DNA of 64,000 nucleotides, taken from Halolactibacillus miurensis (lineage in GTDB: Bacteria > Bacillota > Bacilli > Bacillales > Amphibacillaceae). Made by a program: the position numbers and the translations under genes. The stretch's first letter is position 1. Every line of letters starts with the position of its first letter. The notes under the pieces are model-generated. The model did no database searches and was not told the origin of the DNA. It saw nothing but the letters and a program-made list of their open reading frames with translations. Shown here one piece after another: positions 60,635-64,000 of this stretch. The DNA lies in assembly GCF_900116255.1 (NCBI RefSeq), contig NZ_FPAI01000001.1, forward strand, positions 343,614-407,613, in the 5' to 3' direction.

Positions 60635-60724
60635 TTAACTATATAGGCGAACAAAACTAATGATGAGTACTAATATTAATAATAAAACAAAACTGCGGAT
60701 ATCAATAATAGGAATACGTTTCAT
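60635..60724 (-). CDS. Probable 29-residue membrane peptide
   Basis: The frame encodes a short basic start (MKRIPIIDIRS) followed by a single hydrophobic helix (FVLLLILVLIISFVRLY) and Ser. GGAGTG lies 7-8 bases upstream of the ATG. A good promoter (-35 TTAACT, 17 bases, extended -10 TGTTATACT) lies about 30 bases further up and a strong terminator lies downstream, all in the same direction. The whole set suggests a genuine small transcript. The function is unknown; small hydrophobic peptides of this kind include toxins of type I systems and membrane-enzyme modulators, but no antisense RNA is evident. Confidence 0.5.
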   Translation of the reverse strand: MKRIPIIDIRSFVLLLILVLIISFVRLYS

Positions 60725-60754
60725 TCATATCACTCCGTTCATTGTGTTAAAAAC

Positions 60755-60783
60755 AGTATAACACATAATTCCGATAAAGTTAA
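60755..60783 (-). promoter_or_regulatory. Promoter of the small membrane peptide gene
   Basis: On the minus strand TTAACT (60778-60783), 17 bases and TATACT (60755-60760), with TG one base upstream of the -10. Confidence 0.6.
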
Positions 60784-60941
60784 TGTGAATTAAAAATATT
60801 TTTTGTGTTAGAAACAAAATCTTCTCCTATTCTCTATGTTTTTTTCAATAGATTGTTTAATCTTTCAGTCGCGATGTTTGATAAACTGAATCTAATAGGA
60901 TGTTTTGTTGATAAAAGAAGGAAGAAAAGAGGAGAAGTAAC

Positions 60942-62354
60942 GTGAAACAAGCAATGAATCCATATTTACCATCGTGGGAATACATTCCTGATGCGGAACC
61001 GTATGTGTTTGGTGACCGTGTGTATATCTACGGTTCACATGATCAGTTTAACGGCCACGTCTATTGTTTGAATGATTATGTTTGTTATTCAGCACCTGTC
61101 GATGATTTAGCTGATTGGCGATATGAAGGCGTGATTTATAAAAAAGAACAGGACCCACTGAACCCGGATGGCGCGATGTGTCTGTATGCGCCGGATGTAA
61201 CCGTTGGTCCCGATGGAAGATACTATCTCTATTATGTGTTAGACAAAGTCTCAGTCGTTTCTGTTGCTGTTGGTGATACCCCGGTTGGACCGTTTGAATT
61301 TTATGGATATGTTAAAGACCAATCAGGTCAACGTTTAGGTGAAAGGGAAGGTGACCAACCGCAATTTGATCCAGGTGTGTTAACAGAAGGTAATAAGACT
61401 TATCTGTACACCGGCTTTTGTCCTGTCGGTGATCAAACAAGACTCGGTGCGATGGTCACAGTGCTCAGAGAAGATATGTTGACGATTGAAACAGAACCAC
61501 AAATTATCTCACCGAGTGAACCCTATAGTGAGGGGTCTAGTTTTAAAGGTCATGAGTTTTTTGAAGCACCGTCCATGCGGAAAATTGGTGACACGTATTA
61601 TTTCATTTACTCATCGATTGTCTTCCACGAACTTTGTTACGCGACGAGCGCTTCTCCGACAGAAGGTTTTACGTATCAAGGTGTGATTGTCAGTAATAAC
61701 GATATCGGAATAGCGACATATAAAGCACCAGAGACACCGATGTATTTCGGTGGTAATAATCACGGCAGTATGATTGAAATCAACAAACAATGGTTTATCT
61801 TTTATCACCGCCACACCAACGGCTCAAACTTCAGTCGTCAAGGTTGTATGGAACCGTTGACGATTAATAGCGAGGGGCGGATTGATCAGGTAGAGATCAC
61901 ATCATCTGGACCGAATCTGGTGCCGTTAAAAGGAGAAGGAACGTATCCAGCTTATATCGCCTGTCATCTATTTGGTGAAAAAGAGACCGTTTATACAGGT
62001 GATTTATATTTAGATCCATTAATGCCTCGGATCACGCAAGAAGGAAAAGATGGCGATCAATTAGAGGGGTATGTGGAAAACTTAACACATAACTCAACGT
62101 GTGGTTTTAAATACTTTGACTGTAAACATGTGGATCAAGTGAGCGTGACAACGCGAGGGTATGGGAAAGGTGTGATTGAAGTGAGAACCACGCCAAAGGG
62201 AGACGTCCACGGCGAAATTCCGATCGACTTTACGAATGTGTGGACAACGTATCAACAGTCCATCTCCCTGCCTGAAGGTAAACAAAGTTTATATTTTACC
62301 TTCAATGGTCAAGGTCGCACAGCGCTTAAACAGTTTACGTTTGCGAAAGGATAA
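60942..62354 (+). CDS. GH43 enzyme with C-terminal CBM6-like domain
   Basis: The 470-residue protein has no signal peptide. The GH43 propeller (1-320) has an Asp in EYIPDAEPYVFGDR, an Asp in MCLYAPDVTVG and an acid Glu in HEFFEAPSMRKIG, with the late NNHGSMIEI histidine. The C-terminal 140 residues look like a CBM6-type sandwich ending SLYFTFNGQGRTALKQFTF. Similar proteins are annotated as alpha-L-arabinofuranosidases or beta-xylosidases; I cannot choose between them. It is followed 7 bases later by another GH43 gene, forming an operon. GGAGAAG precedes the start. The 290 bases upstream hold the small peptide gene but no clear forward promoter. Confidence 0.85.
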   Translation: MKQAMNPYLPSWEYIPDAEPYVFGDRVYIYGSHDQFNGHVYCLNDYVCYSAPVDDLADWRYEGVIYKKEQDPLNPDGAMCLYAPDVTVGPDGRYYLYYVLDKVSVVSVAVGDTPVGPFEFYGYVKDQSGQRLGEREGDQPQFDPGVLTEGNKTYLYTGFCPVGDQTRLGAMVTVLREDMLTIETEPQIISPSEPYSEGSSFKGHEFFEAPSMRKIGDTYYFIYSSIVFHELCYATSASPTEGFTYQGVIVSNNDIGIATYKAPETPMYFGGNNHGSMIEINKQWFIFYHRHTNGSNFSRQGCMEPLTINSEGRIDQVEITSSGPNLVPLKGEGTYPAYIACHLFGEKETVYTGDLYLDPLMPRITQEGKDGDQLEGYVENLTHNSTCGFKYFDCKHVDQVSVTTRGYGKGVIEVRTTPKGDVHGEIPIDFTNVWTTYQQSISLPEGKQSLYFTFNGQGRTALKQFTFAKG

Positions 62355-62361
62355 GTGTGTG

Positions 62362-63843
62362 ATGCGTACTATCAGTCAACCAATTATTCCCTATGATTAC
62401 CCTGATCCAGATGTCATTCGAGTAGGTGATATGTTTTACATGGTGAGTACAACGATGCACTTCTTTCCGGGTGCGGAAATTTTACGCTCGAAAAATCTAC
62501 TAGACTGGGAACATCAAACGTACGTCTTTAGCACATTAGATGAGACAAACGCCCAACAGTTAATGGGGGGCGAGGCCATTTATGGTCAAGGTATGTGGGC
62601 GGCGTCGTTACGCTATCATGAAGGCTATTTCTATGTCTTATTCAGTGCGAATGATACAAGAAAGACCTACCTTTTTGTGAGTAAAGCAATCAATGGCCCG
62701 TGGGAGAAAAGAATCGTCGAAGGTTTCTATCATGATCCGTCCTTGTTATTTGAGGATAATCGGGCTTATATCGCTTATGGAAATAGTACGATTCATTTAC
62801 TTGAATTAAATGAATCGTTAACGGCTCCTAAATCGGACGGATTGTCACGCGTATTAGTCAGTGAAGAACATCCGATTTTAGGCTATGAAGGGGCGCATTT
62901 GCAATATATTAACGGTTTCTATTACTTGTTTTTAATCCATTCGCTTCCTACAACCTGGCGAAGAGTCCAGGCGTGTTTCCGTTCTTCTTCATTGACTGGT
63001 CCATTCGAAGGAGGAGACTGTTTTAATCATGACCGTGGTTATTTGAACCAAGGCGTCGCTCAAGGCGGGCTAGTTGATACAGTTGATGGTTCGTGGTATG
63101 CGTATCTGTTTCAAGATATGGGAGCGGTTGGACGTTTACCGATATTTGTGCCTGTCACATTTCAAAATGATTGGCCAGTATTCGGTGTAGAGGGAGATAT
63201 TCCGGCGACGTTTGAAACATCAAATGTAGCGGTTCAACCGCTAGTAACAGATGATGACTTTAAAGAAGTTTGGGCAACGCCGTTTGGTTTTAAGCCGCAA
63301 TGGCAGTTTAATCATGTGCCGAGATGTGATTATATTAAACATGATCATGATAATGGTGAGATTACGCTCAAATCAACAGGGCCAACAACCTTTTTATCAG
63401 CGCCTAATATGTTGACAGTAAGAACGGCTTTTCCTCGATCGATCGGAGAAATAACGGTCATCGGTCATGATTTAGCGATAGGGGATGTTTGTGGTCTTGG
63501 TATTCTTCAAGGGGCATACCGTTATGTAGGGTTAGAACGTGAAAGCGATGGTGTCGCTCTTAAGTCTGTGGTGTTTAGAGAGGGAAAAGAAGTGGTAACA
63601 GAAAGCGTACCGCTAGCCTCATCAGTGGTCACGTTAAAAGCAGAAGTGGTGACAGAAAATATGGCTGACTATGTACAGTTTTTCTATCGGGATGGCCATA
63701 CCTTTATCCCCATCGGTTTTAAAGAGCCACTTACCTTTTCGCTGGATCATTTTACCGGCGCTCGATTTGCCTTGTTTTTGTTTAGTCAAGATATGGCGGG
63801 CGGTCAGGCAACGTTTAAAGTTTTTAAGTATGTAAAAGGGTGA
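62362..63843 (+). CDS. GH43 beta-xylosidase/arabinofuranosidase
   Basis: The 493-residue protein consists of a GH43 propeller (about 1-305) and a concanavalin-like C-terminal domain (about 310-493) of the GH43_C2 type found in beta-xylosidases. The catalytic base Asp is in YPDPDVIRVGD, with a conserved MVSTTMHFFPGAEILRSK after it; the pKa-modulating Asp is in FYHDPSLLF and the acid Glu in GYEGAHLQY. It lacks a signal peptide and should act on xylo- or arabino-oligosaccharides inside the cell. The start at 62362 follows AAAGGAT at the end of the upstream gene; a longer frame from 62236 overlaps that gene by more than 100 bases. Confidence 0.9.
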   Translation: MRTISQPIIPYDYPDPDVIRVGDMFYMVSTTMHFFPGAEILRSKNLLDWEHQTYVFSTLDETNAQQLMGGEAIYGQGMWAASLRYHEGYFYVLFSANDTRKTYLFVSKAINGPWEKRIVEGFYHDPSLLFEDNRAYIAYGNSTIHLLELNESLTAPKSDGLSRVLVSEEHPILGYEGAHLQYINGFYYLFLIHSLPTTWRRVQACFRSSSLTGPFEGGDCFNHDRGYLNQGVAQGGLVDTVDGSWYAYLFQDMGAVGRLPIFVPVTFQNDWPVFGVEGDIPATFETSNVAVQPLVTDDDFKEVWATPFGFKPQWQFNHVPRCDYIKHDHDNGEITLKSTGPTTFLSAPNMLTVRTAFPRSIGEITVIGHDLAIGDVCGLGILQGAYRYVGLERESDGVALKSVVFREGKEVVTESVPLASSVVTLKAEVVTENMADYVQFFYRDGHTFIPIGFKEPLTFSLDHFTGARFALFLFSQDMAGGQATFKVFKYVKG

Positions 63844-64000
63844 AGGTCGTCAAATGTCTACCTTGATCATGAAAATAAATGAAGACCCCGTGCGCGAGAT
63901 ATTCAGGTTGTATAATATTTGGTGTTGGTGAAGGGATTTTAAGTGAGATAGAGATTGCTCACTAAAATTACTCACTAGCACCTTTTTCTTTCTAAATATA
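63844..64000. other. Intergenic end of the window
   Basis: No gene is recognised. AGTGAG/CTCACT arms (63944-63966) inside outer GGTGTT/AGCACC pairing (about 63922-63983) followed by TTTTTC suggest a terminator for the GH43 pair, but pairing is imperfect. Confidence 0.4.

Overview
The window reads as a chromosomal stretch of a low-GC Gram-positive bacterium (Bacillota, Bacillaceae-like). The evidence is AGGAGG-type ribosome binding sites, an S-box riboswitch, CcpA cre boxes, sigma-D-like chemotaxis promoters, PRD-type PTS regulators, a sortase-anchored enzyme and an FLP-type Crp/Fnr protein. Many proteins are rich in Asp and Glu, which would suit a halotolerant or alkaliphilic plant-polysaccharide degrader; that is inference only. 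I see no rRNA, tRNA, CRISPR array, prophage or intact insertion sequence. The only mobile-element trace is a truncated TnpB-like gene near 18.5 kb.

Layout. (1) 1-5.8 kb: the 5' end of a LicT/BglG antiterminator gene behind a RAT-like leader, a secreted DUF1002 protein, a KynB-like cyclase-family hydrolase, a DUF4153 membrane protein and an amidase. (2) 5.9-13.4 kb: a methionine and 2-oxo-acid block. It holds mtnE, an HcxA/GldA-like dehydrogenase, an MtnU-like omega-amidase, and a SAM-I riboswitch ahead of metQ-metN-metI and an FMN-dependent alpha-hydroxy-acid oxidase. (3) 13.4-18.1 kb: a transmembrane and a soluble PAS chemoreceptor, each with a sigma-D-like promoter, then a DUF5667 protein and a lipoprotein. 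(4) 18.2-22.9 kb: an ilvB 3' remnant abutting a tnpB remnant, an operon for a metal chaperone, a P1B-ATPase and a Crp/Fnr regulator behind a well-placed Crp/Fnr-type site, and three small membrane or secreted proteins, one of them a 59-residue SHOCT gene.

(5) 23-51.4 kb: a large beta-mannan/glucomannan utilisation region. A cell-wall-anchored GH26 mannanase would cut the polymer outside. A cellobiose-type PTS (IIB, IIC, IIA) with a GH1 phospho-glycosidase and a LicR-like regulator would take up disaccharides, and ManA and a ROK kinase would feed the sugars to glycolysis; this part resembles the Bacillus subtilis gmu operon. A parallel ABC arm (binding protein and two permeases, no ATPase) would import oligosaccharides. 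Inside the cell these would meet GH113 mannanase, CE7 acetyl esterase, GH36 alpha-galactosidase, GH2 beta-mannosidase, a GH130 mannooligosaccharide phosphorylase, a cellobiose/mannobiose 2-epimerase and a GH130 mannosylglucose phosphorylase. A LacI-family repressor sits in the middle. I find a shared 20-bp operator (consensus near TTAAGTTATCGATAACTTAA) at four sites. Three lie just downstream of the -10 box of the epimerase, ABC and GH36 promoters, and one lies between the ROK/manA and mannanase genes.

(6) 51.7-64 kb: a GNAT acetyltransferase, a HAD hydrolase, serC, a membrane-anchored GH43 arabinanase with AraR-like flanking sites, a MalR-type repressor divergent from a GH13 neopullulanase, a probable 29-residue membrane peptide gene, and two further GH43 enzymes. 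Overall this is a carbohydrate-foraging region in which PTS and ABC/phosphorolysis routes for mannan are combined, with arabinan/xylan and maltodextrin genes alongside.
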